Assembly: GCF_005222815.1 (NCBI RefSeq)
Contig: NZ_STGB01000004.1
Location: forward strand, 310,001-374,000
Reading direction: 5' to 3'
DNA length: 64,000 nt
From: Roseomonas sp. AR75
Lineage (GTDB): Bacteria; Pseudomonadota; Alphaproteobacteria; Acetobacterales; Acetobacteraceae
Notes under the pieces: model-generated
The model's database searches: none
Told to the model about the DNA's origin: nothing
Seen by the model: the letters and a program-made list of their open reading frames with translations, nothing else
Program-made: the position numbers and the translations under genes
Shown: in pieces, positions 35,897 to 43,509 of the stretch
How positions within the stretch are numbered: the stretch's first letter is position 1
Layout: the number at the start of each line of letters is the position of its first letter

Positions 35897-36226
35897 GTTG
35901 CTGGCAGCAGCGCGCTGCGTTTCCCACTCCACCGCGAACGGCTCCATCAGCCCCGGCAGCGTCATCTCCTCCGGCTGCCGTCCATCCAGGATCGCCTCGA
36001 CGATGTCCGGCGCCAGCAGCGTCAGCCGCAGCACGCGCGAGACGTAGGAGGAGTTGATGTTCTCGGTCGCTGCCAGGTCCTTGATCGTGGCGAACTGGCC
36101 GGATTCCAGCATCCGCCGCCAGCGGAAGGCGCGTGCGACCGCCTTGATGAGCGTGATATCCTGCCGACGCTCCAGCGGCAGCACGCCCGGCGTGACCATC
36201 GCCTTCCGCCCTCCCCGCGGCTTCAC
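35813..36226 (-). CDS. ParB-like HTH protein, copy 2 of recombinase-linked gene
   Basis: This 137-residue protein is a near paralogue of the last gene of the recombinase operon. The core RRQDITLIKAVARAFRWRR leads into a KorB/ParB-type helix-turn-helix, ESGQFATIKDLAATENINS then SYVSRVLRLTLLAPD, and ends TLPGLMEPFAVEWETQ. Upstream there is no recombinase, only a short homologous leader (IPLWVK against IPLRVK) and then unrelated DNA. The 3' end extends beyond the family's usual length because it runs into the convergent nuclease gene. It is probably the remnant of a former recombinase locus. Codons are intact, so it may still be expressed. Confidence 0.65.
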   Translation of the reverse strand: MKPRGGRKAMVTPGVLPLERRQDITLIKAVARAFRWRRMLESGQFATIKDLAATENINSSYVSRVLRLTLLAPDIVEAILDGRQPEEMTLPGLMEPFAVEWETQRAAASNSGIEARDQRHGVGAGIATGPGQPRAIT

Positions 36227-36436
36227 CCAAAGCGGGATACGCTCGGCGGCAGATCGTCAGGGCGGCAGCATCTCCACGCAGTGGCGCACGCAGACGACGG
36301 GGTACCGGAAGCTTGCGAGGTCCGACGGCGAAGACGCCAAGGGAGGGGCATGGAGTAACGCGCATGCCGCGCCACCTTACGTTTCGTGCCGCCGAGCGAC
36401 GGCGGCGGAATCATCTCCATGGACCCAGGAGGCTGC

Positions 36437-37264
36437 GTGTTGTCCACTCCCGAGCGCTGGGCGGTCGTGCTGGAAGGTGACTCGCTCGACAACGAGAGCG
36501 CGGCGCGGCTCTTCGGTGATGGTCCGATACGCGTTCGTAAGGTCGAGGTGAGGCCGGGCAAGCGCGAGACGGCGCTGCTTGCGGACGATCTAGAAACGCT
36601 GGATCGGTCCGCAGAAGTCCACGCTAGCGCTGAGCGATTGCTGGACTTGGTCAATGCCATGCTGCTGATTAGCGATGCCAACCGGCTACCGTTAAGAATG
36701 CGGGCCGACTCCGTGCGCGAGCGCGGCCCGAGCGGTATCTGGGACCGGCAGCATGCCCTCATCCGAGGTGAAGTGATAAGCTCGAGATTGCGGAGCGCCA
36801 ACGCCTTCGGCACTGCCACCGTGACCGGGGGAGCGGAGCGGCCAGAACGACAACCAGAGCCAGGGCAGGCTCCCTCATTCGAGGCGCGGTGCCTGGAACT
36901 GGTGCTGCGCGAACAGAAGTTGCCGTGGCGCGATCGGCCCATCACGGATGTCCTCGCCTATCTGCGGGGCGATCCGGACTGGGCGAACCTGTATATGGCC
37001 TATGACCGCATCGCGGAGGACATCGGTGCCGCTGGCAGGAAGAGACGCCGAGGCGGGAGAGGAGCGCAGCGCCCCATTGCTCCTTGGGCTAAAAAGGAAC
37101 GGAGCGAGTTCACGGCGAGCGCGCAGCCTTTTCGCCATGGAAATCGACAGGATTGGGCCGGGCGGACCCCGAACACCGCCATTCCCCTTGAAGAAGCGCG
37201 AGCGAGGCTGCTCAGATGGACGCGCGACTGGTTGGAACAGAAGCTGCGGGATGCTGCTCTTTGA
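36437..37264 (+). CDS. Unknown protein, cargo between HTH copies 2 and 3
   Basis: This 275-residue protein is not recognised. I chose the GTG at 36437 because AGGAGG lies just before it; in-frame ATGs exist at 36386 and 36419. The N-terminal part has STPERWAVVLEGDSLDNESAARLF, and the centre FEARCLELVLREQKLPWRDR then DPDWANLYMAYDRIAEDIG, followed by a basic stretch RKRRRGGRGAQR. The C terminus is helical (RLLRWTRDWLEQKL). It resembles small regulators or specificity proteins only in general features. It stands alone on the plus strand between a duplicated HTH gene and a minus-strand DUF6685-like gene. Confidence 0.5.
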   Translation: MLSTPERWAVVLEGDSLDNESAARLFGDGPIRVRKVEVRPGKRETALLADDLETLDRSAEVHASAERLLDLVNAMLLISDANRLPLRMRADSVRERGPSGIWDRQHALIRGEVISSRLRSANAFGTATVTGGAERPERQPEPGQAPSFEARCLELVLREQKLPWRDRPITDVLAYLRGDPDWANLYMAYDRIAEDIGAAGRKRRRGGRGAQRPIAPWAKKERSEFTASAQPFRHGNRQDWAGRTPNTAIPLEEARARLLRWTRDWLEQKLRDAAL

Positions 37265-37409
37265 CATCGCCGCGGGTTGGCACGAATGCCTCGATCCGCG
37301 CCCACTTTCTTGAGTTGGAGCCTCGAGAGATAACCCGGCATCGCCGCTGTTGCCGTACAACGCATTGAGCGTCGCACCTTCCGCGCGTGAACTCTGGGGA
37401 CGGGGGCTG

Positions 37410-38354
37410 TCACCAGGGGGAACGTGAGGGGGATCGACCTGTTGCTATCCGCATCACCGCTGCGGACAGATCAGTGGCCGGGCTCCCTTCCAGCCAGCGA
37501 TTCACGACTTCGGCCAACGGGTGCTTGCGCGAGTAGGCAACAGCGTCGATGGACCTGTGCCCTGGTGCCCCGGGCAGCGCAATGTGCCGGACGGCTATTC
37601 CGCCCGCCTGCCGTCTCCCGTACGGTATCAGGGAGCGGTCGCTGGCGCTATGCAGGATGTCATCGAGGAATGCGCGCCGGCCTTCCGAGCGCCGCGGGGT
37701 GGTCGCCAGCAGCCAGTACCGGGTCTCCGCGACCGCCTCCAGCGTCGCCGGTGATATGCGTGCCGACGTGACGGAGCAGTCCATCTTTAGTGGAAGGTCA
37801 TACTGCCTGTGCCATCGCCAAATGGCGGCGAAGCGGTGGCTCCCCCCCGAGTTCAAGACGTAGAGACGACCATCCCAGTCCTGCTCCGTGATGTGGATGG
37901 GCTCGCCTGCCCGGGCCACACAATCGCTCTGGCCGTGCAGGACTTCCGCAATGAGATCTCTCACGTCCCTCTTGGCAAGAATGTCATCGATGCTGGTGGT
38001 GGCGCTCAGACGCTCAAGCGGGACGATGTGGGACTTCGACGCAGTAATGCCGTACACTTCCCGGATGTCTAAATGGCGGCGCTGCGGCGTCTCTGTCTCA
38101 TCCACGAAGGGACCGAAACGGAAGAAGGGATCGCCGTTGACTACCTCAACGGGGGGGCGGAGGCTCAGGGCGAGATGCTGGTACTCCCTCCATGGGCACG
38201 CGTTCGCCATGGAGTCCCAATCGATCCTAGGGTCGCCCACCTTGAAGCCAGCCAACTGCTTCTCCAGCCAGCGAGCAGGAAACGCTATACGCTTCAGCGT
38301 CGAGCGAATGCCATTCATCACGTCTGCGGAGCTGCGGTCGGCTCGTCGGTACAT
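37410..38354 (-). CDS. DUF6685-like protein
   Basis: The protein has up to 314 residues; an internal ATG 36 bases later is another possible start. The recognisable part is LYVLNSGGSHRFAAIWRW near residue 168, which resembles the nucleotide-binding signature shared by DUF6685 and, more distantly, ParB/sulfiredoxin folds (GGSHRFAA). Around it are TITEQDWDGRL-like and RISPATLEAVAETRYWLL helices. It is not part of the recombinase operon but follows it in the same direction, 58 bases after the HTH gene. A nucleotide-dependent regulator or defence accessory is plausible. The family call is from memory of the motif and is moderately uncertain. Confidence 0.5.
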   Translation of the reverse strand: MYRRADRSSADVMNGIRSTLKRIAFPARWLEKQLAGFKVGDPRIDWDSMANACPWREYQHLALSLRPPVEVVNGDPFFRFGPFVDETETPQRRHLDIREVYGITASKSHIVPLERLSATTSIDDILAKRDVRDLIAEVLHGQSDCVARAGEPIHITEQDWDGRLYVLNSGGSHRFAAIWRWHRQYDLPLKMDCSVTSARISPATLEAVAETRYWLLATTPRRSEGRRAFLDDILHSASDRSLIPYGRRQAGGIAVRHIALPGAPGHRSIDAVAYSRKHPLAEVVNRWLEGSPATDLSAAVMRIATGRSPSRSPW

Positions 38355-38411
38355 ACTCGCTCGAGCCTGTTGTTCTCATCGAAGGTAAATGTCACACGGT
38401 TCATCATGGCC

Positions 38412-38804
38412 TCATGTCGGTGCGCGGTTTGCCTGTACCGAAGCTCGTTGCGCTGCCCAGGCACTTTCGAAGGGCTCGAGCAGGCGCGGTAATGCGATAG
38501 TACTGGCTTGCTCGCCATCGAGGATCGCCTCGACGATGTCCGGCGCCAGGAGCGTCAGCCGCAGCACTCGAGAGACGTAGGACGAGTTGATCTTCTCGGC
38601 TGCGGCCAGGTCCTTGATCGTGGCGAACTGGCCGGATTCCAGCATTCGCCGCCATCGGAACGCCCGCGCCACGGCCTTGATGAGTGTCACGTCCTGCCGG
38701 CGATCCAGCGCTAGCACGCCGGGCGTGACCATCGCCTTGCGCCCGCCCCGCGACTTCACACGAAGCGGGATAACCACAGTGAGCGTCTGCGCCGCGTCGC
38801 TCAC
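38412..38804 (-). CDS. ParB-like HTH protein of recombinase operon (copy 3, complete)
   Basis: This 130-residue protein starts at a GTG overlapping the recombinase stop (GTGA). It begins SDAAQTLTVVIPLRVKSRGG and carries the same helix-turn-helix as copy 2 (ESGQFATIKDLAAAEKINS, then YVSRVLRLTLLAPD). The C terminus, LPRLLEPFESAWAAQRA, is more diverged than that of copy 2. Its place as last gene of the recombinase operon suggests a DNA-binding partner that controls integration versus excision, or represses the operon. This is inferred from context. Confidence 0.7.
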   Translation of the reverse strand: MSDAAQTLTVVIPLRVKSRGGRKAMVTPGVLALDRRQDVTLIKAVARAFRWRRMLESGQFATIKDLAAAEKINSSYVSRVLRLTLLAPDIVEAILDGEQASTIALPRLLEPFESAWAAQRASVQANRAPT

Positions 38805-40153
38805 GCCGCCGCCCTCCCGGCCTCGGGCTCTCGGGCGGCAAGGTCCCGGACCAGACTGCCGAGCCCGTCCAGTCGTAGTCGCACCGCGGCGCCGTCTGCC
38901 CGGACGTCGACCCGGTCCACCAGCAGCCGCACGATGCGCGTCCGCTCGGCCGGGAAGAGCTCGTCCCACAGCGGCTCGATCCGCTCCAGCGCCAGCAGCA
39001 CCTCCTGCTCGGTCACGTTGGGCGCTGTCGCGCGCGCGGCCCGCCAGGTGCCGACCACCATCTCGGGCTGCCGGAGCAGCGCGCGCACCTGGGCGACCAC
39101 CGCCGCCTCGATCTCGCCGGCCGGCAGCCGCGCGATTGCAGGCCTGTCGGCGGCACCGCCCTTCAGCACCGCCTGGCTGACATAGTAGCGGTAGATCTGC
39201 TCGCCTCTGCCGCGGCTATGGCTCGGCGACATGGCGCGGCCGTCGCTGTCGTAGATCAGCCCGCGCAGCAGCGGCGCGGTGGTGTTCCGCGTCCGGTTGA
39301 CGCGCACCCGCGGGCTGACCTGCAGGACGGCGTGCACCGCGTCCCACTGCGCCTGGGTGACGATCGCGTCGTGCTCGCCGGGATAGGCCGTCCCCTTGTG
39401 CACTGCCTCGCCGAGGTACAAACGGTTGCTGAGGATGCGGTAGACGTCGCTCTTCGTGAGCGGGCGGCCCCGCTTCGTGGTCGCGCCCTCGGCGCGCAGC
39501 ACCTGCACCAGCTTCGTGCAGGACTCCAACTCGACGAAGCCCTGGAAGATCCGGCGCACCAGCGCGGCCTCGGCGTCGTTCACCACCAGCTTCCGCTCGC
39601 GGACGTCATAGCTGAGCGGCGTGTAGCCGCCCATCCACATGCCGCGCTTGCGCGACGCCGCCACCTTGTCGCGGATCCGCTCGCCGATAACCTCTCGTTC
39701 GAACTGGGCGAAGCTGAGCAGGATGTTCAGCGTCAGCCGCCCCATGCTGGTGGTGGTGTTGAAGCTCTGAGTCACCGACACGAACGTCACACTGTTCGCG
39801 TCGAACACCTCCACCAGCTTGGTGAAGTCGACCAGCGAGCGGGAGAGGCGGTCGATCTTGTAGACCACCACGACGTCGACCAGCCCCTCCTGAATGTCGG
39901 CGACCAGCCGCTTCAGGGCGGGGCGTTCCAGGGTGCCGCCGGAGATGCCGCCATCGTCGTAGCGGTCGCGCACCAAGACCCAGCCCTCGGCCCGCTGCGA
40001 GGCGATAAAGGCCTCGCAGGCTTCGCGCTGCGCGTCGAGCGAGTTGAACTCCATGTCGAGGCCTTCCTCGCTCGACTTCCGAGTGTAGACCGCGCAGCGG
40101 AGCTTCCGGACGGTCGCCGGCTTCACACCGGCTGGCTTCGCGTCGCGCTTCAT
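38801..40153 (-). CDS. Large serine recombinase / integrase
   Basis: This 450-residue protein overlaps both neighbours by ATGA/GTGA. The resolvase domain covers about residues 18-160: the catalytic serine is in VYTRKSSEEG, with LDAQREACEAFI, YDDGGISGGTLERP, VYKIDRLSRSLVDF and FAQFEREVIGERIRDK following in canonical order. The Recombinase domain follows (about 175-290: RIFQGFVELESCTKLV, SDVYRILSNRLYLGE). The usual zinc-ribbon cysteines are absent from the region around LLRGLIYDSDGRAMSPSHS, as in some rhizobial and rhodospirilline relatives. It should catalyse site-specific integration and excision of the element. Attachment sites are not identified. Confidence 0.85.
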   Translation of the reverse strand: MKRDAKPAGVKPATVRKLRCAVYTRKSSEEGLDMEFNSLDAQREACEAFIASQRAEGWVLVRDRYDDGGISGGTLERPALKRLVADIQEGLVDVVVVYKIDRLSRSLVDFTKLVEVFDANSVTFVSVTQSFNTTTSMGRLTLNILLSFAQFEREVIGERIRDKVAASRKRGMWMGGYTPLSYDVRERKLVVNDAEAALVRRIFQGFVELESCTKLVQVLRAEGATTKRGRPLTKSDVYRILSNRLYLGEAVHKGTAYPGEHDAIVTQAQWDAVHAVLQVSPRVRVNRTRNTTAPLLRGLIYDSDGRAMSPSHSRGRGEQIYRYYVSQAVLKGGAADRPAIARLPAGEIEAAVVAQVRALLRQPEMVVGTWRAARATAPNVTEQEVLLALERIEPLWDELFPAERTRIVRLLVDRVDVRADGAAVRLRLDGLGSLVRDLAAREPEAGRAAA

Positions 40154-40650
40154 GCCGCGCTCCGGCTCGGGCGCAGCCCGAAGAACACGCGCCCGTTCCA
40201 GCGCGTGCCAGTGATGGCACGGGCAATGGCGGAGAGCGACTGGTAGGGGCGGCCCTGATACTCGTAGCCAGCGCGGGTCACCGTGACGATGTGCTCGACC
40301 CCCTGGTACTCGCGGATGAGCTGCGTGCCGGCGATCGGCTTGTCGTCGCCGCGCATGCGGCGGACCGTGACCTTCCCGCCGTCGAACTGCTGGCCCAGGG
40401 CCTCGAGCCGGGCCAGCGTCTCGGGCTTCAGCCCGCCATAGGCCAGTTCCTGGACGCGATAGGCCAGGCGGCTCTCCAGGAAGCGCCGATTGTAGGGCGG
40501 CGGCTCCGTGCCGAAGAGTTCCCGCCATTGCTGCTTCAGCGCCGGCGTGGCGGCGGTCTTCAGGGCCGCGAGCCTGCCCAGGACATCGGCGGGCGGAATC
40601 GCCGGCGCCGTGAACGTGGGCACGGCCTGGGTCTTGGTCTTCCTCGTCAT
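40150..40650 (-). CDS. DUF2924 domain protein of recombinase operon
   Basis: This 166-residue protein starts at the ATG at 40650, overlapping the upstream small gene. The DUF2924 signature is clear: WRELFGTEPPPYNRRFLESRLAYR split over residues 43-66, ELAYGGL, then GTQLIREYQGVEHIVTV and GYEYQGRPYQSLSAIARAITG, with GRVFFGL at the end. The C-terminal part resembles DNA-binding winged folds. DUF2924 genes almost always lie directly upstream of serine recombinases in alphaproteobacterial prophages and may assist site choice. Confidence 0.8.
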   Translation of the reverse strand: MTRKTKTQAVPTFTAPAIPPADVLGRLAALKTAATPALKQQWRELFGTEPPPYNRRFLESRLAYRVQELAYGGLKPETLARLEALGQQFDGGKVTVRRMRGDDKPIAGTQLIREYQGVEHIVTVTRAGYEYQGRPYQSLSAIARAITGTRWNGRVFFGLRPSRSAA

Positions 40651-40844
40651 GCGAGTCTCCGGTTGGTCCGGTTCGCATGCAGGCGTTCGGCGGCCGGGAA
40701 GTGTAGCAACCGGTCTCCCTGGTCCGCGCCGTCGCGCGCGGCTTCCTCGGCCGCGCGGCTGCGGAGCCGCAGCAGGCCGCGGGCGAGAAGGTCGCAGACC
40801 TCGCGGAGGTGGGGTGGCAGGTGCTGATTGATCGGCAGGGCCAT
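40647..40844 (-). CDS. Small protein at head of recombinase operon
   Basis: This 65-residue protein starts MALPINQHLPPHLREVCDLL and continues with a basic amphipathic helix RGLLRLRSRAAEE. It overlaps the DUF2924 start by ATGA, as the first of four coupled genes. Products of this type are commonly found in front of DUF2924 genes. Function is unknown; a small DNA-binding or regulatory role is possible given the charge. Confidence 0.6.
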   Translation of the reverse strand: MALPINQHLPPHLREVCDLLARGLLRLRSRAAEEAARDGADQGDRLLHFPAAERLHANRTNRRLA

Positions 40845-40901
40845 CGTGATCCAACACGCATTGTCCTGCTCCTCATTTACGGAATCGGCCCTGCTTCCTT
40901 C

Positions 40902-41570
40902 TCATGGGCCGTTCGGCTTGGCCTCCGATCCGAACTGCGCCCAGATGTGGCGCAGCTGACGCTTCAGCGTGCTCTCATTCGGCACCTTGCCGCCGCGGCT
41001 GCTGAACCACGCGGTCATGTGGCGGATGAGCGCGCCCTGCGATTCGGGAACACCCTCGAAGTAGATGCGGCGGAAGGCTTCGAGATCCGCAGCGCGCCAG
41101 TCGTAGGCGCTGGGCCCACCTCGGCCCGGCCGAGCGACGCCCTGCTCGTCGTCGAGCGACTGCAGCAGCGCATCGTACCGCAGCAGTTCAGCGTGCGTCA
41201 CGCCAACCTCCTCTCGAATCACCGTGTAGCCGCGCTCGTCGTCGCCACCGCTGACAATCCGGCGGTATCGCCCAGGCTCGGCGCCAAGCGAAAAGATCAT
41301 CTGCGAGCCAGACCTCAGGACATACCAGCCGTCGTCGGGCCTAAGCGGCACAAGGCCACGAACGCGCAGGGTCGACTCCGCCACAGCGTTCCGCGCTCCG
41401 TCCGGCGCCGTCTCGTAGCGGCCTTCCTCGACGACAAGCCCTGGGACAGCTGTGGAGAGCGTGATCTTTTCCTCCGACACAAGGACCGCGAGCTCCACCA
41501 TCGTGATACCGAGACGAGCGCAGGCTTCGTCCGCCGGATAGAACACCTTCTTCGCGAGAGCGGTCATCAC
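40902..41570 (-). CDS. Unknown protein following lysogeny regulators
   Basis: This 222-residue protein begins 8 bases after the XRE gene, in the same direction. The N terminus, KKVFYPADEACARLGITMVELAVL, looks like an excisionase-type winged helix (MerR/AlpA-like), which reads position-specific DNA. A mixed middle follows, with VRGLVPLRPDDGWYVL. The C-terminal 60 residues (AADLEAFRRIYFEG ... ESTLKRQLRHIWAQF) recall a helical DNA-binding tail. It could be an excisionase or a second regulator in the ImmA/XRE block. No firm family assignment. Confidence 0.55.
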   Translation of the reverse strand: MMTALAKKVFYPADEACARLGITMVELAVLVSEEKITLSTAVPGLVVEEGRYETAPDGARNAVAESTLRVRGLVPLRPDDGWYVLRSGSQMIFSLGAEPGRYRRIVSGGDDERGYTVIREEVGVTHAELLRYDALLQSLDDEQGVARPGRGGPSAYDWRAADLEAFRRIYFEGVPESQGALIRHMTAWFSSRGGKVPNESTLKRQLRHIWAQFGSEAKPNGP

Positions 41571-41578
41571 CTACCTCC

Positions 41579-41863
41579 CTACCTGAGCCGCAGATTGCGC
41601 ATGCGCCGATAAGCCAGGACGACCTGGCCCATGTCCTGGCGCATATCCGGCGGCAGCCGCTTCGCCTCGATAAACAGCCGGTCGAGCGGGATGCCGAGGA
41701 TCGCGGCCGTGCGCTCGACAATCTCGTCGCTCGGCGGCCGGTCGAGGTTGCGTTCGATGCGCGACCAGTAGCCCGGCGAGATGCCGAGCCGGCCCGCCAT
41801 GTCGTTCAGCCCGATCTCGAGTTCCGTGCGGCGCAACCGCACGACGTCTCCGAACGCCATCAC
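41579..41863 (-). CDS. XRE-family transcriptional regulator
   Basis: This 94-residue protein is a single Cro/CI-type helix-turn-helix (about residues 6-66): VVRLRRTELEIGLNDMAGR, LGISPGYWSRIERN as the recognition helix region, then PPSDEIVERTAAILGI. It follows the ImmA-like metalloprotease gene with ATGA overlap. In ICEBs1 and related elements the XRE repressor is cleaved by its ImmA partner on DNA damage. The same pairing here suggests this is the repressor of lytic or excision genes. Its operator may be the repeated GGGGTGCA motif beyond the next gene. Confidence 0.8.
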   Translation of the reverse strand: MMAFGDVVRLRRTELEIGLNDMAGRLGISPGYWSRIERNLDRPPSDEIVERTAAILGIPLDRLFIEAKRLPPDMRQDMGQVVLAYRRMRNLRLR

Positions 41864-42588
41864 ACGCCTCCCTCGACCAGCCCGTATCGCGACAGCCGCA
41901 CCGCGACGAAGCGCTCGGAGACACCGAAGTCGCCTGCCAGCGCGGCGACGATGCCGGCGAGCGCATCCGGCGCATTGCCGGCGGCGACGATCGGACTGCC
42001 GGGCCTTCCCTGGTTCGCTCCGCGCGTGAGTCGCAGCCCTTCGCTGCGGGCAAGTGCCAGGAGGCGCGTGTGCAGCGCGACCGGTGGTGTCAGCAGCGCA
42101 CCCATGAATTCGTTGGCGCGCGCCTCCGCACCGCGGCCAAGCCGGTCCAGTGCCTCTGCCGACCGGGCCACGGCGCGATACCGGCGCTCGCCGCGCGCAA
42201 GGGCGGCCGGCACATCGAACACCAGGTGGCCGACCTCATGCGCGGCGGTGCTGAGCGCCAGGTCAGGCCGATGTGCCAGGCTTGGTCCATCGACCGCGAG
42301 GTAGGCCCAGCCGGGCTCGTGCGGATCGGTGTCGCAGAGGCCGAGGACGGGGCCGCCGAACTCATCGCGCAGCTCGCGCCCGAAGTCCCAGGACACGGAC
42401 AGGCGGCACCCGTTGACCTCGATCTCGCGGCTCGCCGCGAGCAGCAGCGGAAGCTCGACCGCGGTGCCGCCGCCGTCCGCCAGGATCTGCCGGCGCACTT
42501 GCGCCGCGACGGCGCGGATGACCGGCGCCGCCGTCTCCCTGCGGGGGTTGAGCGCGGCAGCGGGCGGGTATGTGACGGCGAGCGTCAT
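41860..42588 (-). CDS. ImmA/IrrE family metalloprotease
   Basis: This 242-residue protein has the zincin motif AAHEVGHLVFD (about residues 113-123), with the third ligand region RANEFMGALLTPP about 45 residues later, the standard ImmA/IrrE layout. The N-terminal part (SWDFGRELRDEFGGPVLGL) and the strand AYLAVDG match the fold. It is the first gene of the regulator block and lies 42 bases from a LexA box, so it should be induced by DNA damage and then cleave the XRE repressor. Whether it is active is inferred from the intact motif. Confidence 0.85.
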   Translation of the reverse strand: MTLAVTYPPAAALNPRRETAAPVIRAVAAQVRRQILADGGGTAVELPLLLAASREIEVNGCRLSVSWDFGRELRDEFGGPVLGLCDTDPHEPGWAYLAVDGPSLAHRPDLALSTAAHEVGHLVFDVPAALARGERRYRAVARSAEALDRLGRGAEARANEFMGALLTPPVALHTRLLALARSEGLRLTRGANQGRPGSPIVAAGNAPDALAGIVAALAGDFGVSERFVAVRLSRYGLVEGGV

Positions 42589-42629
42589 AGGACGAACTTC
42601 CCTCGGCGGAGACGATCAGGAAACGGTAT

Positions 42630-42644
42630 GTTCGTTCTATGTTC
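42630..42644. promoter_or_regulatory. LexA (SOS) box, GTTC-N7-GTTC
   Basis: The 15-base element has GTTC at 42630-42633 and at 42641-42644 with exactly seven bases between, the alphaproteobacterial LexA consensus. It lies 42 bases from the start of the ImmA-like gene and 231 bases upstream of the sigma factor gene, in the shared intergenic region. It should couple the lysogeny switch to DNA damage. Confidence 0.7.
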
Positions 42645-42677
42645 CCCTTCGCCATCCTGTCCAGTGTGGAGTGCATT

Positions 42678-42803
42678 GGGGGGTGCGCAATTCCAGTGCG
42701 CCGCACCCCCTCCGGCGTAAGGCCCTGATCCACCGATCTAAGTGATTGATTGAGAGGGGGTGCAGCGACCATGCCGGCCTCCGATGCACCCCTTTGCACC
42801 CCC
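42678..42803. promoter_or_regulatory. Array of GGGGTGC motifs, likely operator sites
   Basis: Five copies of a G-rich heptamer-type motif lie between the regulators and the sigma factor gene. GGGGGTGC reads forward at 42679-42686 and 42756-42763, and the complement GCACCCC(C) appears at 42703-42710, 42786-42792 and 42796-42803. The first two form an inverted repeat around a 16-base spacer; the third faces the last two across about 20 bases. Alternating orientation and regular spacing next to an XRE gene suggest operator half-sites for the repressor. Confidence 0.45.
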
Positions 42804-42874
42804 GATCCCTCGTCGCACCGGCAAGCGGTGTGCTGGCTTCCGGTCATCGCGACACGGACCGGAGGGCAAGCCTC

Positions 42875-43444
42875 GTGAAGGACAGGAAACACCAGGACTC
42901 CGCGCATATTCCTAGCGCCTGGTCGCCCGAGCATACCCGGGTGGCACTCGCGGCGGCCCGCTACCACGCCCAGCGCTTCGCACGCCGAAGCGGCCTCACC
43001 GCCCCGGACCGCGACGACCTGGCGCAGGACATCCTGCTGGCCATCGTCGAGGCGCAGCAGCGCTTCGACCCGTCGCGCGGCGCCTGGAGCACCTTCGTCG
43101 CCACGCTGGCGCGCCGCGTGCTCATCGACCGCTGCCGACGTCCACGCGCGCCTGACTTCGTCTCGCTCGACACGCCCTGTGTCGCAGCGCTGGTCGCCAA
43201 GCTGCCGGCACAATGCCCCGACATAGATGTCGCGATAGTGCTGGCGATGGCCGTGCGCGACCTGCCGAAGGCGCCGCAGAGCCTGCTCGGCGACATCCTC
43301 GCGCACAGCGACGTCAGCGCAGCGCGCGACAGCCGCAGCACGTCGCCCGCCACCTTCTATCGCGAACTGCACGACCTGCGTCTCTGGCTGCGTGCTCTCG
43401 GTGTTCGTCCATCCGCCTCCAGCGCGACGGCTGCGCGGCGCTGA
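42875..43444 (+). CDS. Phage-encoded sigma-70 family factor
   Basis: This 189-residue protein starts at the GTG at 42875, about ten bases after CGGAGGG. The region 2 core is clear: ARYHAQRFARRSGL, DRDDLAQDILLAIVEAQQRF, then SRGAWSTFVATLARRVLIDRCRRPR (DNA-melting and -10-binding part). Region 4 is shorter and less typical (LLGDILAHSDVSAARDSRS, then TFYRELHDLRLWLRALG). It is the first plus-strand gene of the early region and is divergent from the repressor block, so it may redirect host RNA polymerase to phage promoters. Such factors occur in several alphaproteobacterial prophages. Confidence 0.75.
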   Translation: MKDRKHQDSAHIPSAWSPEHTRVALAAARYHAQRFARRSGLTAPDRDDLAQDILLAIVEAQQRFDPSRGAWSTFVATLARRVLIDRCRRPRAPDFVSLDTPCVAALVAKLPAQCPDIDVAIVLAMAVRDLPKAPQSLLGDILAHSDVSAARDSRSTSPATFYRELHDLRLWLRALGVRPSASSATAARR

Positions 43445-43509
43445 GAAGATTTCCGCGCTGATCCGTAAATAACCCAGTGAGCACCACGCGTCGCCAGGAG
43501 AGCCGATCG

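Noticed and set aside
38318..38402. Small open frame MMNRVTFTFDENNR between DUF6685-like and HTH genes
   Set aside because: Only about 28 codons, overlaps the start of the DUF6685-like gene and has no supporting coupling or ribosome-binding site.
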